Shown here piece after piece: positions 50,381-59,830 of a stretch of DNA of 64,000 nt. Made by a program: the position numbers and the translations under genes. The stretch lies in assembly GCF_000379185.1 (NCBI RefSeq), contig NZ_KB900703.1, positions 30,498 through 94,497 of the forward strand, written 5' to 3'. Positions within the stretch are counted from its first letter, which is position 1. Each line of letters starts with the position of its first letter. The stretch is from Capnocytophaga cynodegmi DSM 19736 (GTDB lineage Bacteria > Bacteroidota > Bacteroidia > Flavobacteriales > Flavobacteriaceae). The notes below the pieces were generated by a model. That model had not been told where the DNA came from. It saw only the letters and a list, made by a program, of their open reading frames with translations, and did no database searches.

Positions 50381-52330
50381 TTACAACTCATAACTCATTG
50401 TCAGTTGTTTGGCTCGAAGGATTTCGGCTACATTTCGGGCTTTGGAAATGCAACCTCGCGAACGGAATGGCGGATTTCCATCATAAATTGCCGAAATGGT
50501 ACTTACGCCGTGTCCGCTTAATTCTTCCTCGAAATCAGCTAAAATTGCTTCTGCATCAGGGATATAGGTTTTTCCGTAAATTTTTAAATGAGCTTCTATG
50601 TAAAATCCTATAAACCAAGGATGTACCGACCCGTTAAATGTAGCTCGGTCACGGTCGTACACATTGCCAATACTTACGCTTTCATAACTTTTATTTTTAG
50701 GCGATAACGAACGTAATCCTCTTGGAGTGAGCAATTCTTGTCTGACAATGTCCAAAACGCGTTTCTTACTTCGCTCATCAAGAGGAGAATACGCCAACGC
50801 ACAAGGTATCAACTGATTGGGGCGAACATCACGATTTTGATGAGCATAATTCACATAATCTGCCAAGTATTTTTTGTCAGCAATCCAAAAGGTTTGATTG
50901 AAATTTTCAGCAATCATCGTAGGTAAATCGCTCCATTCTTTCAGAAAATCTTTATCCTTTGAGGCTTCTGCCAAAACAAGTGCATAACAAACAGCATTGT
51001 ACCACAACGCATTAACTTCCACTACATAACCATTTCGCGGAACAATGGCTCCGCCATCAAATTGAGCATCGACCCACGTTAGCGGACGGCTAATATCTTC
51101 CGACCAAATCAGTCCGTTGTTATCCATTCGTATGGATTTATGCTGTCCATTTTTGTAAGTTTCCAAAATGGTTCGCATTACCTCGCCAAACTCTTTCCAA
51201 AGTTGTTTTGGCGTTTTTTTAGTGTATTTTTCATATTGCTGAATTGTCCAAAAAAACCAAAGTGATGTATCGGCATCGTATTGAGGTTCAGCTACGTGCG
51301 TACTTACTGTTTTTTCAAAAAGTCCATTGGAAAAATATTTTTTAACTGATGTAAGTACCTCATCGAACGTCTTTTGAGTGTTTTCTGCCAAAGCAATTCC
51401 CGGTAAAGCGATGAACGTATCGCGTGTGTTACTATTGTACCAATGATAACCTTCTTTCACGCGAATTTCTCCTGCTTTCTGAATTAGAAATTGCGTAGCA
51501 GAATAGTTAAGGCATTCCTCAAACGAGTTTCGTTCGCGACGCTGATTGATAAGTCGGGTGAATTTCTGTTTGAGTTGTTTGCTGTTGTTTTCCTCCGTAC
51601 TTGCCGAAAATACGACGCTTTCGCCTTTTTTGATATTCAACTCGAAATAACCAAGCGTGAGTAAATCTTCCGTATAATCGTATCCGCGTTCTTTTTCTTT
51701 TTTATAAAATATATTACAATTCCAATTCGGTTGGTATTCAAAATCAGTATCTTGGCTTAATTGCAAATGCAAATACGGAAAATCAGGATAAAGTTTGGTT
51801 TTAATTCCGCCTTCAATTTTCTCAATATTTTTGTTTGCTAAATCATTGACTTTACTTAGTGAATGAATATCACGAAATGCCAATAACGGATTCAACCTCA
51901 ACTTAGTAGGGGAGTGGGCTTCGAGCAAGGTGTAACGCACCAAAACCTGAGGTTCGTTATGCACCATCAGAATTTCTTTTTTGAGCGTTACGCCCCCCAC
52001 CTGATAGATAACGGTAAAGGCTTTTTCGTAGGAAACATCCACGATATATTTATGTCCGCGAGGTTCGTACGTTTCGGGATATTGATGCACGGCAAAATTG
52101 AAATCGCGTCCGTGTTGAATGATGGTTTCATCAAGCGAAGACAACAAGATGTGATTCTGCCCTCTGAAATTTTCGAGTGGAACTACCAAAAGTCCGTGAT
52201 ATTTTCGTGTATTGCAAAAAACAAGGGTAGAAGAGCTGTATCCGCCCCCGCGATTGGTGCCAAGAAACTCTCTGTCAAGAGAATATTCCAAATTGATTAA
52301 TTCTTTCTTTTTGAATGTTAAATAACTCAT
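50381..52330 (-). CDS. Glycogen debranching enzyme (amylo-alpha-1,6-glucosidase, GH133-like)
   Basis: The 649-residue product has the bacterial N-terminal debranching domain (LDREFLGTNRGGGYSSSTLVFCNTRKYHGLLVVPLEN) and an (alpha/alpha)6 C-terminal catalytic domain: AGYHWYNSNTRDTFIALPG-like GEIRVKEGYHWYNSNTRDTF, YDADTSLWFFWTIQQY, GLIWSEDISRPLTWVDAQ, ALWYNAVCYAL and SVSIGNVYDRDRATFNGSVHPWFIGFY. It removes alpha-1,6-linked glucose branches. It is cytoplasmic and belongs to the glucan gene group. Its stop is followed by the orphan-rich spacer. Confidence 0.92.
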   Translation of the reverse strand: MSYLTFKKKELINLEYSLDREFLGTNRGGGYSSSTLVFCNTRKYHGLLVVPLENFRGQNHILLSSLDETIIQHGRDFNFAVHQYPETYEPRGHKYIVDVSYEKAFTVIYQVGGVTLKKEILMVHNEPQVLVRYTLLEAHSPTKLRLNPLLAFRDIHSLSKVNDLANKNIEKIEGGIKTKLYPDFPYLHLQLSQDTDFEYQPNWNCNIFYKKEKERGYDYTEDLLTLGYFELNIKKGESVVFSASTEENNSKQLKQKFTRLINQRRERNSFEECLNYSATQFLIQKAGEIRVKEGYHWYNSNTRDTFIALPGIALAENTQKTFDEVLTSVKKYFSNGLFEKTVSTHVAEPQYDADTSLWFFWTIQQYEKYTKKTPKQLWKEFGEVMRTILETYKNGQHKSIRMDNNGLIWSEDISRPLTWVDAQFDGGAIVPRNGYVVEVNALWYNAVCYALVLAEASKDKDFLKEWSDLPTMIAENFNQTFWIADKKYLADYVNYAHQNRDVRPNQLIPCALAYSPLDERSKKRVLDIVRQELLTPRGLRSLSPKNKSYESVSIGNVYDRDRATFNGSVHPWFIGFYIEAHLKIYGKTYIPDAEAILADFEEELSGHGVSTISAIYDGNPPFRSRGCISKARNVAEILRAKQLTMSYEL

Positions 52331-52392
52331 ACTATTTTTATTTTATCAAGTATTAATAAAATGCTATGTTGAATTCTGTTTGGTGTTGTTTT

Positions 52393-53622
52393 TTATTTGA
52401 AATTATTCGTGTTATTGGTAGATTTATCATTTACAATTGTTTGCGACTTTTCACATACTGATTTTTCTTCCGCTCGTTGGATAATGATTTTTGCTTTTTC
52501 TCGAAATGTAATTTCACTTTCCAATAATGTTTCTCCTCCAATATCTTCTCCCATACTTACCCAAAAACCATTACAATTATAAAAATATCGTATGCCATAT
52601 CCAAAATCATCAATGTATGCATCATTTACAATTCCGGCAATTTTATCCTGATACACAAATATTTTTTCTATATTAATATTCAATATTTCATCTCTTTTTG
52701 AGTCGTTAATTCCATCTTTGTCTAAAATCATTTTTTTCGTTTCAGAAATATATGCAGTCAAAGGAGTTTTTATATCACTTAAAGTTAATAAATCTTTTAT
52801 TTTTTTATTAACTAACTGATTTGTATAAGAATTCTCAGGAATTGCATTAGGTCTAAGAACAATTTTTGAATTCATTTTGACTGACTTTACATCTCCTTTT
52901 TCAGAATATACGTGATAACAATTATGCATATCACTTTGACTAATAAAATCTACTGCCTTTCCATTTTTGAAAAGAATTCCTGCCAGTTCATCTGTGGCAT
53001 ATCCCGATTTGATTTTATTTTCCCTTATCATTTGATGATAGAGATTTTGCCTTTCTTTTTGTGAATAATGAGGACAATTACTATAAGGTAAAAAAGCCAA
53101 TCCATCAACTATACTCAAATTAGTAGGACGCGAATCGCTAACTCCATTTTCAAACCAACAGATGGAACCTGCACTGCCTCCCGCCAAAATAATTCCTTTT
53201 TTCAACGCTTTTTTTAGTACATCATCAATTTGCTGAGCTTTCCAAATTCCAATCATATTCAGTGTGTTACCTCCACCTACAATGATAGCATCACAATTGA
53301 GTAAAATTTCTTCAAACGATTGATTTTTGTTGGAAGAACTAACCCATACATTCAGTACGATGGTTTCTATCTTTAATTTGTCACAAATATTTTTCCAATA
53401 TTTAATGTTTTCTGAGTTATCAGCACTTGCAGTGGGTACATAACATATCTTAGGATTTTTTTTATTCGTTAACCCCATTATGTACTCGGTGAATTTCAAA
53501 TTAATATCACCTCCCCAAATGAAAATAATCTCTTCTTTCTGTGTTTTATGTTGTGCCTTTAAACCATTTATAAAACCAAGAGAAAATATAACAAACAAAT
53601 AAACTACTCGAAATCTCATCAC
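52393..53622 (-). CDS. Secreted S51 (cyanophycinase/peptidase E-like) protein
   Basis: The 409-residue product has a signal peptide (VVYLFVIFSLGFINGLKAQ). The core resembles serine peptidases of family S51: IIFIWGGDINLKF, KICYVPTASADNSENIKYW, CDAIIVGGGNTLNMIGIWKAQQID, the nucleophile elbow ILAGGSAGSICWF (Ser about residue 150) and CPHYSQKERQNLYHQMI with a catalytic His. These cleave Asp-containing peptides. The last 150 residues form an added region of unknown role. It sits 15 nt after glgB, an odd partner for a glucan enzyme. Cyanophycinase activity is not implied. Confidence 0.85.
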   Translation of the reverse strand: MMRFRVVYLFVIFSLGFINGLKAQHKTQKEEIIFIWGGDINLKFTEYIMGLTNKKNPKICYVPTASADNSENIKYWKNICDKLKIETIVLNVWVSSSNKNQSFEEILLNCDAIIVGGGNTLNMIGIWKAQQIDDVLKKALKKGIILAGGSAGSICWFENGVSDSRPTNLSIVDGLAFLPYSNCPHYSQKERQNLYHQMIRENKIKSGYATDELAGILFKNGKAVDFISQSDMHNCYHVYSEKGDVKSVKMNSKIVLRPNAIPENSYTNQLVNKKIKDLLTLSDIKTPLTAYISETKKMILDKDGINDSKRDEILNINIEKIFVYQDKIAGIVNDAYIDDFGYGIRYFYNCNGFWVSMGEDIGGETLLESEITFREKAKIIIQRAEEKSVCEKSQTIVNDKSTNNTNNFK

Positions 53623-53637
53623 TCTACAATTAAAAAA

Positions 53638-55635
53638 CTACTCATTCATTTTCAAAATAATAGCTAACCTTGACGGAATATATAAACTGATTAAATTCTT
53701 CTCGTGCTTGTACTGTGTAAAATGCTCGACATTTTCATCGATACGATTTTGCCCTCCAAAGTTCGGATTGTCCGAATTTAAAACATAGGTGTATTTTCCT
53801 GCTTCTACCTCAAATTCATAATTATTAAACGACTCGGACGGATTGAAATTAAACACAAATAAAAATCCACCTCGCTCAAAAGCTAAAATCTGACGTTCGT
53901 TATCGCGAACCAAAACGTTAGGTATTTCTTCGAGTAAATTGTTCTTTTTCACAAAATGAATCATCGCCCTATCAAAATTATTCAAGTATTTGAATTTCAG
54001 GTTTTCATCATCAAGCAAACTCCACAAACGACGCGCGTGGTTGTAGCTCCAACCATTTCCTTCACGCGGAAAATCAATCCATTCAGGGTGTCCCCATTCG
54101 TTCCCCATAAATGCCAAATAGCCATTTCCTGCTGTGGCAATGGTTACCAAACGAATCATTTTATGCAAAGCGATGGCTCTGTCAATCACCAAATTTTGGT
54201 CGAAAACGCTCATTCCTGAATAAATTTCCTTATCCGCCAAACGGAAGAAAATCGTTTTGTCGCCTACTAAGGCTTGGTCGTGGCTTTCGGCGTAACTGAT
54301 GGTTTTTTCTTCTAAACGTTTGTTAGTCAGCTCGTAATAGATGTCGCCCACGTGCCAATCTTCGTCTTTGTAATCTTCCAAAAGTTTAATCCAATAATCC
54401 GGAACGCCCATATGCATTTTATAATCGAAACCCATTCCGCCTCCTTCAATAGGAAACGCCAAACCCGGAATTCCGCTCATTTCTTCGGCAATGGTGATGG
54501 CTTTTGGATGTATTTCGTGAATAAGCTGATTTGCCAAAGTCAGATATGTTATCGCATCAATATCCTGATTTCCATCATAATACAAGGAATAATTAGTGAA
54601 GGCTTTTCCTAATCCGTGGTCAAGGTAAATCATACTTGTAACGCCATCAAATCGGAAGCCATCAAACTGAAATTCTTCCAACCAATATTTACAATTAGAA
54701 AGCAGAAAATTAAGCACTTGTGGTTTTCCGTAATCGAACAAACGCGAATCCCACTGCGGATGTTTCCCCCTTTCTCCCGAGTGGAAATACAGATAATCCG
54801 TGCCATCAAAATAGCCCAATCCTTCGGCTTCGTTGCTAACCGAATGCGAATGCACAATATCCAAAATGACTTTAATTCCTAATCCGTGAGCTGTGTCTAT
54901 CAACTCTTTAAGCTCTTCAGGCGTTCCAAAACGAGAACTCACAGCGAAGAAATTTGCTACCTGATAGCCGAACGAACCATAATACGGATGTTCCTGAATT
55001 GCCATAAGTTGAATGGTATTGTAGCCCAAAGAAGCAATTCGAGGCAACACGAACAGACGGAATTCGGTAAAAGAAGTCACTTTTCTTTGTTCGGAGCTCA
55101 TACCAATATGAGCTTCATAAATTAGAGGAGAATTCGTTTGGGAAGGTCGAACATTTTTCCATTGATAGGGCTTTTCAGGCTGCCAAACTTGGGCGGTAAA
55201 AACTTTCGTATATTCGTCCTGAACTACTCTTTTTGCGTGTGAAGGAAGTCTTTCTGCTCCACCGCCTTGCCATTCTACGTACAATTTGTACAAATTGCCG
55301 TGCGAAAGTTCCAATTTTGGCAAACGAATTTCCCAATTTTCGTGGTCTATTTTTGTAAAAGCATATTTTTCAGTTGGTTGCCAATCGTTTTTGTCAAAAA
55401 GTAGATATATTTTTGTTGCATTCGGAGCCCATTCTCTTAAAATCCATTCATTTTCCGTAAAATGCAATCCGTAAAACAAGTGAGAATTTATATTATCAGA
55501 CAGACGGGCACAATTTCCTCGCATTGTTTTCTGAGTTTGCAGGAAATGATTGTATCTTTTCTGAATTTCACTTTCAAAAGGTTTTAATAAAGGGTCATTT
55601 TTTAGAATGGAAAGCATACGCACAAGTACCGACAC
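53638..55635 (-). CDS. glgB: 1,4-alpha-glucan branching enzyme, eukaryote-type (GH13_8-like)
   Basis: The 665-residue product has an N-terminal CBM48 (HFTENEWILREWAPNATKIYLLFDKNDW), a GH13 barrel and a C-terminal beta domain. Catalytic residues lie in FDGFRFDGVTSM (nucleophile Asp about 332) and ITIAEEMSG (acid Glu about 384), with YAESHDQALVGDKTI as the fourth region. Segments such as WDSRLFDYGKPQVLNFLLSN and FPIEGGGMGFDYKMHMGVPDYWIKLL resemble eukaryotic rather than E. coli branching enzymes. It creates alpha-1,6 branches in glycogen and starts the leftward glucan group beside the putative origin. Confidence 0.95.
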   Translation of the reverse strand: MSVLVRMLSILKNDPLLKPFESEIQKRYNHFLQTQKTMRGNCARLSDNINSHLFYGLHFTENEWILREWAPNATKIYLLFDKNDWQPTEKYAFTKIDHENWEIRLPKLELSHGNLYKLYVEWQGGGAERLPSHAKRVVQDEYTKVFTAQVWQPEKPYQWKNVRPSQTNSPLIYEAHIGMSSEQRKVTSFTEFRLFVLPRIASLGYNTIQLMAIQEHPYYGSFGYQVANFFAVSSRFGTPEELKELIDTAHGLGIKVILDIVHSHSVSNEAEGLGYFDGTDYLYFHSGERGKHPQWDSRLFDYGKPQVLNFLLSNCKYWLEEFQFDGFRFDGVTSMIYLDHGLGKAFTNYSLYYDGNQDIDAITYLTLANQLIHEIHPKAITIAEEMSGIPGLAFPIEGGGMGFDYKMHMGVPDYWIKLLEDYKDEDWHVGDIYYELTNKRLEEKTISYAESHDQALVGDKTIFFRLADKEIYSGMSVFDQNLVIDRAIALHKMIRLVTIATAGNGYLAFMGNEWGHPEWIDFPREGNGWSYNHARRLWSLLDDENLKFKYLNNFDRAMIHFVKKNNLLEEIPNVLVRDNERQILAFERGGFLFVFNFNPSESFNNYEFEVEAGKYTYVLNSDNPNFGGQNRIDENVEHFTQYKHEKNLISLYIPSRLAIILKMNE

Positions 55636-56595
55636 GAGTAAGCAATTCCAATTTTTCAGTAAAAATGTATCAATTCTAAACTAAGAAATATAAAAAATAG
55701 TTGATTTTATCAATTATAATTCATCATTCTTCAAAATCGAAAAGACCTACAAATATCATTAATTAGCTGGTTAATATTATTTTACAAAAATCTATTCATA
55801 GAAAAAATTAAGTTAATTTTAACTTTGTTTTTCGTGGTTAAAGTTACTATTTTTTTTCGAGAAAATCACCAACTATTACCAAATTATTTTTCTTTCATTT
55901 TTTCATAAAAAAGAAAATTAGCAAATACAGCTTGGTATAATTTCATAACTTGCAATCTTCCAATAAAATGAAACAAAATTTGTGTATAAAGATAGTATTT
56001 GATGAGATTTCAACACCCTTGTAAATAACTTTTATTAACTTATTGAAAACAAATTACATCGGAAAATGTTAAATTGTGAATAACTTTTTAAGTAAAAAAC
56101 AACTATAAAACTTGCAATTTTTACAGATTTGTACATACAACCTACTTAACCAAAAAAACAAATTTATTTGTAGAAAAAATATGCATACTTTTTCTGTAGT
56201 TATCAACAATTCTTGAGTCTGAAACTTATCAAAAAAAGTTGTTCATTTCAAAAATGAGTTATTAACAATAATATATAAATAGCTGATTTTAAATATAATT
56301 AAATAAATAAAAGTTGTTAATAACTATTTATAAACTACTAATACTCGAAAAAGCAAATATTAGATATTTTATTTTTTCATCATTTCAACAGGATAATAAT
56401 AATAACCCATTTTTTATTAAAAAAAATATTTTTTTATTCTTTAAATTGAATTGTTGAAAAACATCAAAAAAATAAAATTTAGAATATGTTAAAGATAATT
56501 TCAAAATTGTAGTTTCTATTTTTATTTTTATCTTTGGAATCAATTCTGTTTGAAATACAGAACGTAATTTTAAAGAGCAAAATTATTAATTATTT
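55636..56595. other. oriC: Candidate chromosomal replication origin (oriC)
   Basis: A 960-base gene-free, very AT-rich spacer between divergent glgB and rnr. Two exact DnaA boxes (TTATNCACA) occur: TGTGTATAA at 55981-55989 and TGTGAATAA at 56075-56083 (both as complements). One-mismatch forms lie at 56020-56028 (TGTAAATAA), 56200-56208 (TTATCAACA), 56259-56267 (TTATTAACA) and 56315-56323 (TGTTAATAA). An A/T-only-like stretch to the right (about 56270-56520) could be the unwinding element. Genes left of it run mostly leftward and right of it mostly rightward, as expected when transcription follows replication. A parS site is 8 kb away. Confidence 0.6.
56506..56536 (+). promoter_or_regulatory. 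Promoter of rnr
   Basis: ATTG (56506-56509), 19 nt, then TATCTTTG (56529-56536), exact TAnnTTTG. Transcription should begin near 56543, about 53 nt before the rnr ATG. Confidence 0.6.
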
Positions 56596-58818
56596 ATGTC
56601 TAAACAAAAAAAGAAAACAGCTAAAGCTAAAAAACACGACCTTACCAAAGGCATCTTTTCTGTATTGGAAACCAATCAGAATGAGAGTTTTAACTACAAA
56701 CAAATTGCAGCAAAATTGAACATTACCGATGCCTCCGGACGTAATCTACTCATAAAAAGATTAGTACAACTCAAAGAAAAAAAGAAAGTCCTTGAAGTTG
56801 AACGCGGAAAATACAAAGCTATTCCAAGTCAGAATTATTATACAGGAATAGTGGATATTACCTCTCGTGGAAATGCCTATGTTGTTGTAGATGAGTTAGA
56901 AACAGATGTGTTTGTTCCTTCTAATATGCTCAACAAAGCCCTTCACGGAGATTTGGTGGAAGTTTATATTTTCCCTCGATTCCGAAAAGGAAATAAATTA
57001 GAAGGCGAGGTTACAAAAATTATTGAGCGTAAAAAAATGCGTTTTGTGGGCGTGGTGCAAATGCAGAAAAATTTTGCTTTCGTCTTGCCAACTGACCACC
57101 GAATGTACACTGATATTTTCGTATCGAAAAATGACATTAACGGAGCTGAAAACGACGATAAAGTCATCGTTCGTATCGAAAAATGGGAAGGAAAATCCAA
57201 TTCGCCTTTCGGAGTGATTGAGCAAATTCTTGGAAAACCCGGTGAACAATCTACCGAAATGCATTCCATTTTGGCAGAATATGGTTTGCCTTACGAGTTT
57301 CCGCACGAAGTGGAAGCCTTTGCAAAACAATTGGATACCTCAATCACCGCTGAGGAAATTGCCAAACGCCGTGATATGCGTAACGTGCTGACTTTCACTA
57401 TCGACCCGAAAGATGCCAAAGATTTTGACGATGCACTTTCGTTCCAAATTTTGGAAAACGGAAATTACGAAATTGGCGTACACATTGCCGACGTGTCGCA
57501 TTATGTCCAAGAAGGAACTATTTTAGATGAAGAAGCCTACAATCGAGCCACTTCCGTGTATTTGGTGGATAGGGTAGTGCCAATGCTTCCTGAAGTGCTT
57601 TCTAATTTTGCGTGTTCGTTGCGTCCGAATGAAGAAAAGTACACATTTTCAGCGGTTTTTGAGATGAACAAAAAGGCGGAAATTTTAAATACGTGGTTTG
57701 GACGAACCGTAACGCTTTCTGACCATCGTTTTGCGTATGAGGAAGCTCAAGAAATCATCGAAAATTTTGCAGGAGTAGGAGAGAAGCAAGAAAAAGTAGA
57801 AATATCTGATTTTCAAATGCCTTCTGAAATTTCAATTCGTAAAGAAGGAAGTTATTCTGTTCCAAAAGATGTAGTTCAAGCCATTTTACTTATGGACGAT
57901 TTGGCTAAAAAACTGCGTACCAAACGAATGCGATTAGGAGCGATTTCTTTTGACAAAATTGAAGTAAAATTCCATTTAGATGAAAACGATAATCCAACGC
58001 ACGTATATTTCAAAGAAAGTAAAGATGCTAACAAACTCATTGAAGAATTTATGCTTTTGGCAAACAGAAAAGTAGCCGAATTCATAGCTAAGCAGAAGAA
58101 AACTTTTGTGTATCGTGTTCACGATGAGCCTGATGACGAAAAATTGATGCAGCTCAACGGTGTGATTTCTCGTTTTGGTTATGGCATCAATATGAAGGAT
58201 AGGAAAAGTATTACGCATTCGTTAAATTCTCTTTTGGAAGAAGTAAAAGGTAAGAAAGAACAGAATTTGGTGGATACACTTGCCATTCGTTCTATGGCAA
58301 AAGCCTCATATTCAACGGAAAATATTGGTCATTATGGTTTGGCTTTTGATTTTTATACGCATTTTACTTCGCCTATTCGTCGTTATCCTGATGTGATGGT
58401 ACATCGATTATTGCAGAAATATTTGGATAATCAACCTTCTGAAAAACAAGAAGTTTATGAAACGAAATGCAAACATTCTTCACAGATGGAAAATTTGGCT
58501 TCGTCTGCCGAGCGTGATTCTATCAAATATATGCAAGTGAAATTTATGGAAAATCATAAAAATCAGCATTTCAGAGGAGTCATTTCAGGAGTTACTGAGT
58601 GGGGTATTTATGTTGAAATTGTGGAAAATAAATGTGAAGGTTTAGTCAGAGCTCGAGATATTAAAGACGATTATTATATTTTCGATGAGAAGCAATACGC
58701 TTTGGTTGGAGAAGTTACTAAAAATATGTATCAACTTGGTGATGAAGTAGTTGTTCGCGTAAAAAATACGGACTTACTCAAAAAACAATTGGATTTTGAG
58801 TTGGTGGGAACAAATTAG
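56596..58818 (+). CDS. rnr: Ribonuclease R
   Basis: The 740-residue 3'-to-5' exoribonuclease degrades structured RNA. Order of parts: a basic, winged-helix-like N-terminus, cold-shock domains (YTGIVDITSRGNAYVVVDELETDVFVPSNML, GDLVEVYIFP), the RNB catalytic domain with the metal-binding TIDPKDAKDFDDALS (about residues 267-281) and HIADVSHYV, a HYGLAFDFYTHFTSPIRRYPDVMVHRLLQ motif, and a C-terminal S1 domain (FRGVISGVTEWGIYVEI). Length fits the RNase R family. It is the first rightward gene from the putative origin. Confidence 0.96.
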   Translation: MSKQKKKTAKAKKHDLTKGIFSVLETNQNESFNYKQIAAKLNITDASGRNLLIKRLVQLKEKKKVLEVERGKYKAIPSQNYYTGIVDITSRGNAYVVVDELETDVFVPSNMLNKALHGDLVEVYIFPRFRKGNKLEGEVTKIIERKKMRFVGVVQMQKNFAFVLPTDHRMYTDIFVSKNDINGAENDDKVIVRIEKWEGKSNSPFGVIEQILGKPGEQSTEMHSILAEYGLPYEFPHEVEAFAKQLDTSITAEEIAKRRDMRNVLTFTIDPKDAKDFDDALSFQILENGNYEIGVHIADVSHYVQEGTILDEEAYNRATSVYLVDRVVPMLPEVLSNFACSLRPNEEKYTFSAVFEMNKKAEILNTWFGRTVTLSDHRFAYEEAQEIIENFAGVGEKQEKVEISDFQMPSEISIRKEGSYSVPKDVVQAILLMDDLAKKLRTKRMRLGAISFDKIEVKFHLDENDNPTHVYFKESKDANKLIEEFMLLANRKVAEFIAKQKKTFVYRVHDEPDDEKLMQLNGVISRFGYGINMKDRKSITHSLNSLLEEVKGKKEQNLVDTLAIRSMAKASYSTENIGHYGLAFDFYTHFTSPIRRYPDVMVHRLLQKYLDNQPSEKQEVYETKCKHSSQMENLASSAERDSIKYMQVKFMENHKNQHFRGVISGVTEWGIYVEIVENKCEGLVRARDIKDDYYIFDEKQYALVGEVTKNMYQLGDEVVVRVKNTDLLKKQLDFELVGTN

Positions 58819-58834
58819 AAAAATTGATTAATAG

Positions 58835-58869
58835 AAATTGCGAGATTATCGCAAAATTTCGCAATTTTT
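58835..58869 (+). terminator. Terminator after rnr
   Basis: A 9-bp stem AAATTGCGA (58835-58843) with its complement (58859-58867), 15-nt loop, followed by T residues, 17 nt past the rnr stop. Confidence 0.6.
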
Positions 58870-58901
58870 AGTATTTTCACATTAATTAAAGTTGTATTAT
58901 T

Positions 58902-59309
58902 ATGAAAACGATTGTATTACATTCTACTAAAAGTCCTATGTTTCGGTATAGAGACGGAAAAATTTTTATTGATGGAAGTTCTTATCAGAACTATTATGGT
59001 AACGAACGCAAAGTTTTTCAGGTTCCTGACCAATCAAAAACAATTTCTGTTACCATTGGTAGATTTACATCTAATGAATTTGACATTAGTAAGTTACAGG
59101 AATATAATATTAATGTTTTCAGTAAGATAAGTAATTTTTGGTTGTTTTTATCTTATCTGATTTATCTTTTAGTAATGTTTTCGTTATTTTTTGATTTACC
59201 AAAAATTTATCGTTATGTAGGAATTTTAGTACTTATCCCAACAATTTTTGTCCTTTTTATTGAATTTTTCAAACGAAAAGGCCTTGTTGTTTTAAAATCA
59301 AAAGAATAA
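58902..59309 (+). CDS. Small membrane protein, first of a PH-domain gene set
   Basis: The 135-residue product has a soluble N-terminal beta-rich part (FRYRDGKIFIDGSSYQNYYGNERKVFQVPDQSKTISVTIGRF) and two membrane helices near residues 75-95 and 102-122 (FWLFLSYLIYLLVMFSLFF, VGILVLIPTIFVLFIEFF). Not assigned to a named family. It ends 8 nt before the PH-domain gene, so the three form one operon. Confidence 0.7.
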   Translation: MKTIVLHSTKSPMFRYRDGKIFIDGSSYQNYYGNERKVFQVPDQSKTISVTIGRFTSNEFDISKLQEYNINVFSKISNFWLFLSYLIYLLVMFSLFFDLPKIYRYVGILVLIPTIFVLFIEFFKRKGLVVLKSKE

Positions 59310-59317
59310 TTTATATT

Positions 59318-59830
59318 ATGAACGATTTAGTGACTATTAACCAAATTCCTGATTATGAAAAAATACCATTAACCAATCTGCATTCTGACTATAAAAAAAT
59401 AGCTCAAATGAATGCTCTTATTGCTTTAGGAATTGGATTTGTACTTCTGTTAGTAATTTTTTTTGTTTTTGATGCAGTTGAAAAATATTGTGCTATTGTT
59501 GGTCTTTTTCTAATTTTTGTATTTATAACTTTATATATTTCAATAAGTTATAGATATAAAAAATATGCTTTTCGTCAGCACGATGCTGTTTATAAATCTG
59601 GTATTGTTTTTCAGGTAACACAGATAGTTCCTTATATTCGTTTACAGCATATTACTATCAAGCAGGGTTGGTATGCTAAACGTTTGGGAATGGCTACTTT
59701 GTGTTTGTACACGGCTTCTTCCAATGGTGATATTTCTATCCCTGGATTGTCTTTACAGGAAGCCGAACGCTGGAAGAGTTTTTTGTTAAATCGTATTGAA
59801 ACTACTGAAAATGAGTATGATGAATTATGA
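59318..59830 (+). CDS. PH domain-containing membrane protein (YdbS-like)
   Basis: The 170-residue product has two adjacent membrane helices (ALIALGIGFVLLLVIFFVFDAV, CAIVGLFLIFVFITLYISI) followed by a bacterial PH (bPH2) domain: YAFRQHDAVYKSGIVFQVTQIVPYIRLQHITIKQGWYAKRLGMATLCLYTASSNGDISIPGL. This is the YdbS layout. It overlaps the start of the larger partner gene by a few bases. Function in the envelope is not established. Confidence 0.85.
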   Translation: MNDLVTINQIPDYEKIPLTNLHSDYKKIAQMNALIALGIGFVLLLVIFFVFDAVEKYCAIVGLFLIFVFITLYISISYRYKKYAFRQHDAVYKSGIVFQVTQIVPYIRLQHITIKQGWYAKRLGMATLCLYTASSNGDISIPGLSLQEAERWKSFLLNRIETTENEYDEL

